From Lachnospiraceae bacterium (GTDB lineage: Bacteria; Bacillota; Clostridia; Lachnospirales; Lachnospiraceae): 64,000 nucleotides of DNA. The stretch is taken from NCBI GenBank assembly GCA_017936885.1, contig JAGBEO010000010.1, positions 62,001 through 126,000 of the forward strand, given 5' to 3'. The number at the start of each line of letters is the position of its first letter. The first letter of the stretch is position 1. Below, piece by piece: positions 1 to 8,071 of this stretch. The notes under the pieces are model-generated. The model saw only the letters and a program-made list of their open reading frames with translations. It was not told the origin of the DNA and ran no database searches. The translations under genes were made by a program, and so were the position numbers.

Positions 1-1953
1 GAGGATATTTTGCCCCGGCATTATGAGGCAAGCTATGCGAATCCGGATTACGCAGTAGATTGCCTGGGCGAGTCAATGGGACAGATGATGACTTTTCTGT
101 ATGCGGAACTAAGAGGGATGATTCCGGCAGCTTTCGAGCAGAATCGGTTTGCCATGGTAATCCGCATGGAACTTTTGCTGGAGATCTATCAGGCTTTTGT
201 CTGTGCGGCGCAGGAGTTGGCAGAGAAGGATGCGGACTTCAAGCCGGAAGAAGCTGATACGGATCGAAGAGAGAATCCGAAAGATGCAGTGAATGGCACT
301 GTGACGGAAGAAATGACGGGGCTGCCGGAAGCAGAGACGATTCGGCAGATTCTATATTGGTATGTGAGTGATTATTATGAGCCGGAATCCGCAGAGCGGA
401 TCGCACAGCTTGTATGCGCCGACAGGGACTTTGCTTACCGTATTATTATGGAGAGCGATTTATCCGATCTGCGCTATCTCTACTATTTCGGAGAATATAT
501 TACAGACAATGAACTGGAGACGGCGCGGCATTTAAATGAAATGCCGGAAGAGAAAATCAGACTGATGGCGGATACTTATACGGAAGGTTACCGCATCGGC
601 TTTGAGATGGGCAATAAAGATATCTCGATCAAGAAAACGGTCAACATCCGTTATAACCTTGGGTTTGAGCGAATGATCCGTCAGGCGGTTCTCAATTTTG
701 ACCGGATTGGTCTGCGTTCCACGATCTATCGTGCGGGCAGCAATATCTTCCAGGGCAGAAGCGTCAACAAGAACGGTTTCTTCGGAGCCAATCCCAACAA
801 GCAGTTTGATTATGACCACAAGGAGGATCAGGCACTGGTGCTTGACAAGCTGCTGGTGGAGCGGAAACTGGAATGTATGAAGAGTGCCTATGAACAGTGG
901 AAGAAGGAAGCCAAAGAACACGGAGGCCCTGCGGTGGTGGAGATTTTCGGGGAGAAGCCTTTTGTGCCGAAGACGAAGAAGACTGCCTGCAAGCTGTCGG
1001 AGAAACAGCAGAAACTATCCGTGGAATATGCGGGTAAGGCAGGGGCACTGCAGAATCAGTACATTAAGGGGGAAGAGAGAAGCTTTACCATCATCGCCTT
1101 CCCGGTGCCGGATATCGGGGCGCAGTATGCGGAAATCTTTGATGATATCGTGCATATCAATACATTGGATTATAAGCTGTATCGGGGGATTCAGCAGACG
1201 ATCATTGACACGTTGGACAAAGGATTGACTGTCATAGTCAAAGGGCGCGGTGCCAATCGGACTGATCTGACCATTCAGCTTCATGAATTACAGGACCCGG
1301 CGAAGCAGACGAACTTCGAAAACTGTGTGGCGGATGTGAATATCCCGGTGGGAGAGGTATTTACTTCTCCGGTATTGCAGGGGACTAACGGAACACTGCA
1401 TGTGACAAGGGTGTTCTTAAATGAACTGGAATATAAGGATATCTGGCTGCGATTCGAAGACGGCATGGTTGCGGATTATGGCTGCGCCAATTTCCCGACA
1501 GAGGAAGAGAACCGCAAATATATTAAGGACAACGTATTGTACCACCATGAAACGCTTCCGATAGGAGAATTTGCCATCGGTACCAATACGACTGCCTATG
1601 TGGTGGCGCGTAAATACGGCATAGAAGATAAAATGCCGATTCTGATTGCGGAGAAGACGGGGCCTCATTTTGCCGTGGGAGACACCTGTTATTCCCATGC
1701 GGAGAATGTAAAAGTATATAATCCTGACGGAAAGGAAATCATTGCCAAGGATAATGAGGTGTCGGTTTTACGTGACACGGATGTCAGCAAGGCTTATTTC
1801 CAGTGCCATACGGATATTACCATTCCTTATGACGAGCTGGGAGAGCTGTCGGTGCTGACCGGAACAGGAGAAGAAATTTCTATTATCCGGGACGGTCAAT
1901 TCGTATTGCCGGGCTGCGAGGAACTGAATAAAGCGTTTGGACAGCGTTCGTAA
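1..1953 (+). CDS. M29-family aminopeptidase, 5-prime end cut by window
   Basis: The reading frame is open from the first base, so the TTG at 10 is probably not the true start and the protein continues upstream. At least 650 residues are visible. The C-terminal ~230 residues match the thermophilic metalloaminopeptidase (AmpS/AmpT, M29) family: GEVFTSPVLQGTNGTLHV holds a metal-ligand Glu (about residue 449 of the visible part), and GPHFAVGDTCYSH holds His/Asp/Tyr ligand candidates. M29 enzymes are cytoplasmic di-metal peptidases that release N-terminal residues. The long N-terminal half has no motif I recognise and is longer than in classical ~410-residue M29 enzymes. It lies about 110 bp upstream of purE, with no obvious functional link. 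Confidence 0.72.
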   Translation, partial: EDILPRHYEASYANPDYAVDCLGESMGQMMTFLYAELRGMIPAAFEQNRFAMVIRMELLLEIYQAFVCAAQELAEKDADFKPEEADTDRRENPKDAVNGTVTEEMTGLPEAETIRQILYWYVSDYYEPESAERIAQLVCADRDFAYRIIMESDLSDLRYLYYFGEYITDNELETARHLNEMPEEKIRLMADTYTEGYRIGFEMGNKDISIKKTVNIRYNLGFERMIRQAVLNFDRIGLRSTIYRAGSNIFQGRSVNKNGFFGANPNKQFDYDHKEDQALVLDKLLVERKLECMKSAYEQWKKEAKEHGGPAVVEIFGEKPFVPKTKKTACKLSEKQQKLSVEYAGKAGALQNQYIKGEERSFTIIAFPVPDIGAQYAEIFDDIVHINTLDYKLYRGIQQTIIDTLDKGLTVIVKGRGANRTDLTIQLHELQDPAKQTNFENCVADVNIPVGEVFTSPVLQGTNGTLHVTRVFLNELEYKDIWLRFEDGMVADYGCANFPTEEENRKYIKDNVLYHHETLPIGEFAIGTNTTAYVVARKYGIEDKMPILIAEKTGPHFAVGDTCYSHAENVKVYNPDGKEIIAKDNEVSVLRDTDVSKAYFQCHTDITIPYDELGELSVLTGTGEEISIIRDGQFVLPGCEELNKAFGQRS

Positions 1954-2004
1954 AAGAAGGTTGCGCATTGGCAGAAAATTTAGTACACTGTAAGAAGAAA
2001 AATT

Positions 2005-2033
2005 TTGCCTTAAAAAGGGAATGAACCTAATTT
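2005..2033 (+). promoter_or_regulatory. Possible sigma-A promoter for purE
   Basis: TTGCCT (2005-2010), a 17-nt spacer and TAATTT (2028-2033) precede purE in an AT-rich stretch. The match to consensus is moderate. No purine riboswitch aptamer is visible in the short leader. Confidence 0.3.
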
Positions 2034-2066
2034 ATATATAAAAGAAGATCACGAGGAGGATAACAT

Positions 2067-2570
2067 ATGGCACAGGTAGGTATTGTAATGGGCAGTGATT
2101 CGGATATGCCTGTTATGGCGAAGGCGGCAGATATTTTAGAGGAGCTTGGTATCTCCTATGAGATGACGATTATTTCCGCGCACAGAGAGCCGGATGTGTT
2201 TTTTGAGTACGCAAAGAGTGCGGAGAGCAAAGGCTTTAAGGTAATCATTGCAGGGGCAGGCAAGGCTGCGCATCTGCCGGGTATGTGTGCGGCAATCTTC
2301 CCGATGCCGGTAATCGGTATTCCTATGAAGACATCTGATCTGGGCGGTGTGGATTCTCTGTATTCCATCGTACAGATGCCTTCCGGTATTCCGGTGGCAA
2401 CCGTTGCCATTAATGGCGGACAGAATGCAGGAATTCTTGCAGCGAAGATTCTGGCAACTTCCGATCCGGCTTTATTGAAGAGATTGAAGGATTATTCCCA
2501 GAGCCTGAAGGAGAGCGTACAGAAGAAGGACGCAAAACTGCAGGAAGTGGGTTATAAAAATTACGTATAG
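2067..2570 (+). CDS. purE: N5-carboxyaminoimidazole ribonucleotide mutase PurE
   Basis: Class I PurE, 167 residues, the usual length. It converts N5-CAIR to CAIR in de novo purine synthesis in the cytoplasm. The N-terminus carries the phosphate-binding MGSDSD motif, followed by SAHREPD, which holds the conserved catalytic His. GAGKAAHLPG and the central GVDSLYSIVQMPSGIPVAT segment are also typical. A strong GAGGAGG ribosome binding site precedes ATG 2067. It is the first gene of a purE-purM-purN-purD run in one orientation with short gaps. The partner PurK, which makes N5-CAIR, is not in the window. Confidence 0.97.
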   Translation: MAQVGIVMGSDSDMPVMAKAADILEELGISYEMTIISAHREPDVFFEYAKSAESKGFKVIIAGAGKAAHLPGMCAAIFPMPVIGIPMKTSDLGGVDSLYSIVQMPSGIPVATVAINGGQNAGILAAKILATSDPALLKRLKDYSQSLKESVQKKDAKLQEVGYKNYV

Positions 2571-2714
2571 AGGTTTATGCAGGTTTTGTATAAAAATTAA
2601 GGATTTATGTAATACGTTTGCGGAAATTAATATGCAAGCAGCCGAGGGCTGGAAATTAGAACAAATAGTATAGAATTGGGAAACACAATAGAAATCATAC
2701 TTGGAGGAAAAACA

Positions 2715-3740
2715 ATGGATTACAAGACAGCAGGCGTTGATATTGAAGCCGGTTACCAATCAGTAGAATTGATGAAAAAACATGTGAAGGAAACAATGCG
2801 GCCGGAGGTCTTAGGCGGACTGGGCGGTTTCTCGGGGGCTTTTTCCATGGAGAAGATCAAGGATATGGAGAAGCCGGTATTATTGTCCGGTACAGACGGT
2901 GTAGGAACGAAGATTAAACTGGCGTTTCTGCTGGATCGGCACGATACAGTGGGAATCGACTGCGTGGCAATGTGTATCAATGATGTTGTCTGTGCAGGCG
3001 GAGAGCCGCTGTTTTTCTTAGATTATATTGCCTGCGGCAAGAACTATCCTGAGAAGATCGCGACGATCGTCAAAGGCGTGGCAGAGGGCTGTAAGCAGGC
3101 AGGCGCAGCGTTAATCGGCGGCGAGACAGCAGAGCATCCGGGGCTGATGCCGGAAGAGGAATATGATCTGGCAGGCTTCGCAGTAGGCGTAGTGGATGAG
3201 AAGGATTTGATTACGGGAGAAAACATCAAGGACGGCGATACGTTGATCGGTATTGCATCCTCCGGTGTACATAGCAACGGTTTCTCTTTGGTGCGTAAGG
3301 TGTTCGAGATGACGAAGGAGAGCCTGGATACTTACTATGACGAACTTGGCACCACACTTGGCGAAGCGCTGATTGCACCGACCAAGATTTATGTCAAAGC
3401 ATTGCAGTCTGTGAAAGAGGCAGGGGTGACCATCAAAGGATGCAGCCATATTACAGGCGGCGGTTTCTATGAGAACATTCCGAGAATGCTTCCCGATGGT
3501 GTGGCAGCAGAGATTGAGAAGGACAGCTATCCGGTGCTTCCGATCTTTAAATTACTGCAGAAGACAGGAAATCTGGAAGAAAAGATGATGTACAATACCT
3601 ATAACATGGGTCTTGGTATGGTACTGGCGGTTGATCCTGCGGATGCAGATAAGACCATCGCAGCCATTCAGGCAGCAGGAGAAAAAGCTTATGTAGTGGG
3701 AAGAGTCGTAAGCGGCGGGAAAGAAGTTATATTGAAGTAA
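2715..3740 (+). CDS. purM: Phosphoribosylformylglycinamidine cyclo-ligase PurM
   Basis: AIR synthetase, 341 residues. It closes the imidazole ring of FGAM using ATP to give AIR. The start at ATG 2715 is chosen because TTGGAGGAAA lies just upstream and [13 protein letters not shown] is the typical PurM N-terminus; an in-frame ATG at 2676 lacks a ribosome binding site. Conserved blocks include [21 protein letters not shown], the [17 protein letters not shown] metal/nucleotide region, GGETAEHPG and [12 protein letters not shown]. It sits between purE and purN and is probably cotranscribed with them. Confidence 0.97.
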   Translation: MDYKTAGVDIEAGYQSVELMKKHVKETMRPEVLGGLGGFSGAFSMEKIKDMEKPVLLSGTDGVGTKIKLAFLLDRHDTVGIDCVAMCINDVVCAGGEPLFFLDYIACGKNYPEKIATIVKGVAEGCKQAGAALIGGETAEHPGLMPEEEYDLAGFAVGVVDEKDLITGENIKDGDTLIGIASSGVHSNGFSLVRKVFEMTKESLDTYYDELGTTLGEALIAPTKIYVKALQSVKEAGVTIKGCSHITGGGFYENIPRMLPDGVAAEIEKDSYPVLPIFKLLQKTGNLEEKMMYNTYNMGLGMVLAVDPADADKTIAAIQAAGEKAYVVGRVVSGGKEVILK

Positions 3741-3845
3741 TTGCCGGTTGTACGGAAGATGAATAGATACGAGAATATGTACGCAGAAAAACAGGACAGA
3801 AGGTCTGTCCGCACAAAATGAATGTGCGTGGAAATGAGGAAAAGA

Positions 3846-4472
3846 ATGCTTAAAATACTTGTGTGTGTATCCGGCGGCGGTACGAATTTGCAGGCAATTA
3901 TCGACAGCGTGAACCAAGGGGCGATTACCGATACGGAAATCGTCAGGGTCATCAGCAATAATAAGAATGCGTATGCGTTAGAGAGAGCGAAGAAAGCGGG
4001 TATCCCTGCTGTCTGTGTATCTCCCAAGGATTATGCGGACAGAGAGCAGTTCAACGAAGCTTTCTTGAAAGCGGTGGATGAGGCGGCGCCGGATCTGATC
4101 GTGCTGGCCGGGTTCTTAGTCGTGATTCCGGTACAGTTGATCCGCAGATATGAGAACCGGATTATCAATATTCATCCGTCTCTGATTCCTTCTTTCTGCG
4201 GGACAGGGTATTACGGGCTGAAGGTACATGAAGGCGTGCTTGCGCGGGGCGTGAAGATTACGGGTGCTACGGTTCACTTCGTAGATGAAGGGACAGATAC
4301 CGGGCCGATTATCATGCAGAAAGCGGTGGCAGTACAGGAAGACGATACGCCTGAGGTGCTGCAGCGCAGAGTCATGGAGGAAGCGGAATGGATTATCCTG
4401 CCGTGGTGTATTAATCTGATTGCCTGCGGCAAAGTGACTGTGGCGGACGGTAAAGTACATATTTCTGAGTGA
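3846..4472 (+). CDS. purN: Phosphoribosylglycinamide formyltransferase PurN
   Basis: Folate-dependent GAR transformylase, 208 residues, close to the 212 of E. coli PurN. It transfers a formyl group from 10-formyl-tetrahydrofolate to GAR. ATG 3846 has GAGGAAAAGA directly upstream; two earlier in-frame ATGs (3822, 3834) lack a good site. Visible motifs are the N-terminal VSGGGTNLQAIID, the catalytic NIHPSLIPSF with the conserved Asn-His pair, and GATVHFVDEGTDTGPII with the catalytic Asp. It is followed by purD after a 49-nt gap. Confidence 0.96.
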   Translation: MLKILVCVSGGGTNLQAIIDSVNQGAITDTEIVRVISNNKNAYALERAKKAGIPAVCVSPKDYADREQFNEAFLKAVDEAAPDLIVLAGFLVVIPVQLIRRYENRIINIHPSLIPSFCGTGYYGLKVHEGVLARGVKITGATVHFVDEGTDTGPIIMQKAVAVQEDDTPEVLQRRVMEEAEWIILPWCINLIACGKVTVADGKVHISE

Positions 4473-4521
4473 AATCAGAACAGCAGAAAATGACATGAAA
4501 AGGAAAGGCAAGGTATACCAG

Positions 4522-5793
4522 ATGAAAGTATTGATTGTAGGAAGCGGCGGCAGAGAACATGCCATAGCAGTCAGCGTTGCTAAAAGCCCTAAAGTAGATA
4601 AAATTTATTGTGCACCGGGGAATGCGGGAATCGGGCAGATTGCGGAATGCGTACCCATCGGCGCTATGGAATTTGATAAATTAGTGGCTTTTGCCAAAGA
4701 AAAAGCAATTGATTTAACGATCGTAGGCATGGATGATCCGTTAGTGGGCGGTCTGGTAGATGAGATGGAAGCGGCAGGCTTACGGGTGTTTGGCCCGCGC
4801 AAGAATGCAGCCATTCTGGAAGGCAGCAAGGCCTTTTCCAAAGATTTGATGAAGAAATACAATATTCCTACGGCAGCCTATGAGAATTTCGATGATCCGC
4901 AGAAAGCGCTGGCATATCTGGAGACGATTCAGATGCCGGTGGTATTAAAGGCTGACGGTCTGGCGTTAGGGAAGGGCGTACTGATCTGCGAGACCTTAGA
5001 AGAGGCCAGAGAAGGTGTCAAGACCATTATGGAAGATAAGAAGTTCGGCACTGCCGGCAATCGTATGGTCATTGAAGAGTTTATGACGGGCCGCGAGGTT
5101 TCCGTACTTTCTTTTGTAGACGGCAAGACGATTAAGATCATGTCATCCGCACAGGATCATAAGCGTGCCCTGGATGGTGACCAGGGACTGAACACAGGCG
5201 GTATGGGCAATTTTTCTCCCAGCCCTTTTTACACGGAGGAAGTGGATGCGTTCTGTCAGAAATATATTTATCAGGCAACCGTAGATGCTATGGCGGCAGA
5301 GGGAAGACCCTTTAAGGGCGTTATTTTCTTCGGTCTGATGCTCACGGAGAAGGGACCGAGGGTGTTAGAGTATAATGCCAGATTCGGTGATCCGGAGGCA
5401 CAGGTGGTGCTGCCACGAATGAAGAATGACATTATTGAGGTAGTGGAGGCTTGTATCGACGGCACCTTAGATCAGGTAGACCTTCAGTTTGAAGATAATG
5501 CCGCAGTCTGTGTGGTACTGGCATCGGAAGGGTATCCGGTATCCTATGAGAAAGGATTTCCGATCAAGGGTCTGGAGAAGTTTGACGGTAAAGACGGCTA
5601 CTATTGTTTCCATGCGGGAACGAAGCTGACGGATCAGGGGATCGTCACAAACGGCGGACGAGTTTTGGGTGTAACAGCCACGGGCGCTACGCTCAAGGAA
5701 GCAAGAGCCAATGCTTATGAAGCCACGGGGTGGGTAACTTTTGATAATAAATATATGAGAACCGATATCGGAAAGGCTATCGATGAGGCATAA
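4522..5793 (+). CDS. purD: Phosphoribosylamine-glycine ligase PurD
   Basis: GAR synthetase, 423 residues, ATP-grasp fold. It joins phosphoribosylamine and glycine using ATP. The N-terminal Rossmann-like block MKVLIVGSGGREHA fixes ATG 4522 as the likely start; an upstream in-frame ATG at 4495 would add nine atypical residues, and the ribosome binding site is weak either way. The ATP-grasp region includes VVLKADGLALGKGV, the QDHKRALDGDQGLNTGGMG loop and EYNARFGDPEAQV. Last of the four clustered pur genes; purL is about 51 kb downstream. Confidence 0.96.
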   Translation: MKVLIVGSGGREHAIAVSVAKSPKVDKIYCAPGNAGIGQIAECVPIGAMEFDKLVAFAKEKAIDLTIVGMDDPLVGGLVDEMEAAGLRVFGPRKNAAILEGSKAFSKDLMKKYNIPTAAYENFDDPQKALAYLETIQMPVVLKADGLALGKGVLICETLEEAREGVKTIMEDKKFGTAGNRMVIEEFMTGREVSVLSFVDGKTIKIMSSAQDHKRALDGDQGLNTGGMGNFSPSPFYTEEVDAFCQKYIYQATVDAMAAEGRPFKGVIFFGLMLTEKGPRVLEYNARFGDPEAQVVLPRMKNDIIEVVEACIDGTLDQVDLQFEDNAAVCVVLASEGYPVSYEKGFPIKGLEKFDGKDGYYCFHAGTKLTDQGIVTNGGRVLGVTATGATLKEARANAYEATGWVTFDNKYMRTDIGKAIDEA

Positions 5794-5829
5794 AGCGGGA
5801 AATTTTGCTTAGAAGGGAGGTAGTCCATT

Positions 5830-6318
5830 GTGGAAGACAGAGCAGAGAAGATAGAGCAGTTACGAAAGGACTACTTGGAGCTTAATACCTATAACAGACC
5901 GACCTACTGCAGTGAGTGTGACGGGGTCATGGTTTTTAAGGGAGTAGGAGAATATAAGTGTGAGAAATGCGGTCATGTAGAATATGATGATTATGGTAAA
6001 GTACGTAATTATATAGAGAAGCATCATGGGGCGACTACGGCACAGGCATCTGAGGCAACCGGCGTGAGCCAGAAATCGATTCGTGATATGTTAAAGGAAT
6101 CCAGATTGGAAATTACCACATCTTCCAAGACCTTTTTGCAGTGTGAGATGTGCGGTACCAGCATTCGCGGCGGACGGCTCTGCCCGAAATGCGAGGTGAA
6201 TTATCACAGAAATCTTGAATCTCAGGCAAGAATGGGACATAAGGGCAGTTTCTCCGGTTTCAGTACACAGAAACCTTCCGGAGAGGATGGCTCTAAACGA
6301 TTTACGAGGGAACGCTAG
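5830..6318 (+). CDS. Zinc-ribbon/HTH protein, flagellar-operon YvyF-like
   Basis: 162 residues, GTG start at 5830 behind AGGGAGG. Two zinc-ribbon-like cysteine sets flank a helix-turn-helix: CSEC...CEKC near residues 28-50, an HTH-like ATGVSQKSIRDML near 77-89, and CEMC...CPKC near 104-122. The arrangement resembles the YvyF/TIGR03826 proteins sometimes annotated as flagellar operon proteins, which are probably DNA- or RNA-binding. No flagellar genes are next to it here; it follows purD by 36 nt and immediately precedes the SH3 protein, with which it may be cotranscribed. The specific role is unknown. Confidence 0.6.
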   Translation: MEDRAEKIEQLRKDYLELNTYNRPTYCSECDGVMVFKGVGEYKCEKCGHVEYDDYGKVRNYIEKHHGATTAQASEATGVSQKSIRDMLKESRLEITTSSKTFLQCEMCGTSIRGGRLCPKCEVNYHRNLESQARMGHKGSFSGFSTQKPSGEDGSKRFTRER

Positions 6319-6331
6319 AAAAGAGAAAGGC

Positions 6332-7672
6332 ATGGTTATCAGAATGAATATGCTTAAGAGGAAACAGTTCTTATTGGGATGTACGGCGGCGGTCTGTATG
6401 ATGACGATGATCTGGTGTAATCCGATGGTCAGTCTGGCAGACGCTACAGGTACGGTTACGACTGACAGCGCTAAGATACGCGAGGCGGCAGATATCAACA
6501 GCAATGCGATCGGCAGCGCGACAAAGGGGAAAGAGATTAGCATTAAAGATAAGGTGACGGATGCTTCCGGTACGGTATGGTATCATGTATATGTAGATGC
6601 AGATACCTTAGGATATATTCGTTCTGATCTGGTAAGCACAGAGGACGGGGATATTCCAAGCGCTGCCCCGCAGGCTTCCGATACCGCAGATACACAGGAT
6701 AGTACCACAGATACGGGGAATGCGAATACGGGTGCGCAAGGCGCGGAAACACAGGCAGAGACTGTCATGGATGCGCAGTATGCAACGGTTTCTGTTAAGG
6801 CAGCGAAGATCAGGACGGCACCGTCTACCAATGACGGTGTGGTAGAGACACTGTCGGAAGGTGCACAGCTTGTAGTGAGTGGAAAATCTAATGGTGGAGA
6901 CGGCAAAGAGTGGTATTATGTGACCTTTACCGGAGCAGACGGTACAGAGAAGACAGGATTTGTCCGCTACGATCTGGTATCTTTGGGAGATATGCTTCCG
7001 GTGGAGGAAGAGCCGCTGACGGAACCTGTAGAAGAGCCGGAACAGGTAGAAAATATCAGTAATGAATTTGAATTGAAATACGAGCAGGAAGGCGGCGAGT
7101 ACGTATGGTATCTGTATGATAACCGCGACAGTCAGGTGGGAAACAAGCAAAAGCTGGTACCCCTCATAGAGGCGGCGGAGCAGGCAATGGCGAATACCAC
7201 TCCGGCAGATACCGATATGGTAGTGAAACAGCGCATCGTTATCGTTGTTCTTGTGGTTTTGGCAGTTGCATTAGCGATTGCGGTAATCATCATGGCATTT
7301 AAGCTTCGTGATGCATACTATGAGGATTATGAGGACGAGGAGGAAGAGGACGAAGACGATGAGGAGGATGAAAACGAGCCTGAAGAGGAAGAAATAAGAC
7401 CGTCCAAACGGAAAGGGCGTGCCGGGGCGATGGAAGAGGAAGAGCCGGAAATCGTTGAAAAAGCATCCCGCAGGAAAGCCGTCAGAGAAGAGATTCCGGT
7501 AAAGCAGCGGGCAGAGAGAAAGCCTGTGATGCGGGAAGTGACTTATGAGGAGGAACCGGATGTGAAAGTGCCGGTGAAGACCGCTCCGAAGCGTAAGGCG
7601 AAGAATTTCCTCATAGATGATGACGATTTCGAGTTCGAATTTTTAAATATGGATGACAAGGACTTAAAATAA
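6332..7672 (+). CDS. Bitopic membrane protein with two SH3 domains and acidic tail
   Basis: About 446 residues. A hydrophobic signal or anchor (LLGCTAAVCMMTMIW) is followed by two bacterial SH3 domains (first: AKIREAADINSNAIG...GYIRSDLV; second: AKIRTAPSTNDGVVE...GFVRYDLV) separated by a Thr/Asp/Ala-rich linker. Near the C-terminal third is a strong membrane segment (IVIVVLVVLAVALAIAVII), then a very acidic Glu/Asp run and a Lys/Arg-rich tail ending in acidic residues. The SH3 domains should lie outside the membrane, where such domains often bind peptidoglycan, and the charged tail inside. ATG 6332 is chosen, but 6344 and 6350 are also possible. I do not recognise a named function. Confidence 0.62.
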   Translation: MVIRMNMLKRKQFLLGCTAAVCMMTMIWCNPMVSLADATGTVTTDSAKIREAADINSNAIGSATKGKEISIKDKVTDASGTVWYHVYVDADTLGYIRSDLVSTEDGDIPSAAPQASDTADTQDSTTDTGNANTGAQGAETQAETVMDAQYATVSVKAAKIRTAPSTNDGVVETLSEGAQLVVSGKSNGGDGKEWYYVTFTGADGTEKTGFVRYDLVSLGDMLPVEEEPLTEPVEEPEQVENISNEFELKYEQEGGEYVWYLYDNRDSQVGNKQKLVPLIEAAEQAMANTTPADTDMVVKQRIVIVVLVVLAVALAIAVIIMAFKLRDAYYEDYEDEEEEDEDDEEDENEPEEEEIRPSKRKGRAGAMEEEEPEIVEKASRRKAVREEIPVKQRAERKPVMREVTYEEEPDVKVPVKTAPKRKAKNFLIDDDDFEFEFLNMDDKDLK

Positions 7673-7687
7673 TAGGATTGATTGGGA

Positions 7688-8071
7688 ATGTTTATAGAAA
7701 TAGATTTTAATAGTGATGAAGCAATCTATATGCAGTTGAGAAACCAGATTATCATGGGAATTGCCACTTCCAGGTTCAGAGAGGGTGACAGTCTGCCGTC
7801 GGTCAGACAACTGGCGGACCATATCGGGATCAATATGCATACGGTCAATAAGGCATACACTGTTTTAAGGCAGGAGGGGTATGTCAAAGTAGACCGCAGA
7901 AAAGGTGCCATGATTGCGGTGGATGTGGATAAGATGCAGGCACTTAAGGATGTGCGCAATGATTTGCTCGTCACCTTAGCTAAGGCAAGTTGTAAGAATA
8001 TTTCCAAAGAAGAAGTGCATGCTCTTATAGATGAAATCTATGAAGATTACGGGAAAGGGATGGATGATTGA
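7688..8071 (+). CDS. GntR-family (YtrA-type) transcriptional regulator
   Basis: 127 residues, short for GntR and typical of the YtrA subfamily, which has only a small C-terminal dimerisation segment. The winged HTH is clear: residues 10-75 contain QLRNQIIMGIATSRFREGD, SLPSVRQLADHIGINMHTV and NKAYTVLRQEGYV. ATG 7688 is preferred over a TTG at 7682. Its TGA stop overlaps the clpC ATG by one base (TGATG), so the two are translationally coupled. YtrA-type regulators usually repress their own operon, so this one may control clpC. Confidence 0.85.
   Translation: MFIEIDFNSDEAIYMQLRNQIIMGIATSRFREGDSLPSVRQLADHIGINMHTVNKAYTVLRQEGYVKVDRRKGAMIAVDVDKMQALKDVRNDLLVTLAKASCKNISKEEVHALIDEIYEDYGKGMDD

Noticed and set aside
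1954..2066. Purine or ZTP riboswitch before purE
   Set aside because: The gap is short and AT-rich and lacks the aptamer cores of either class.
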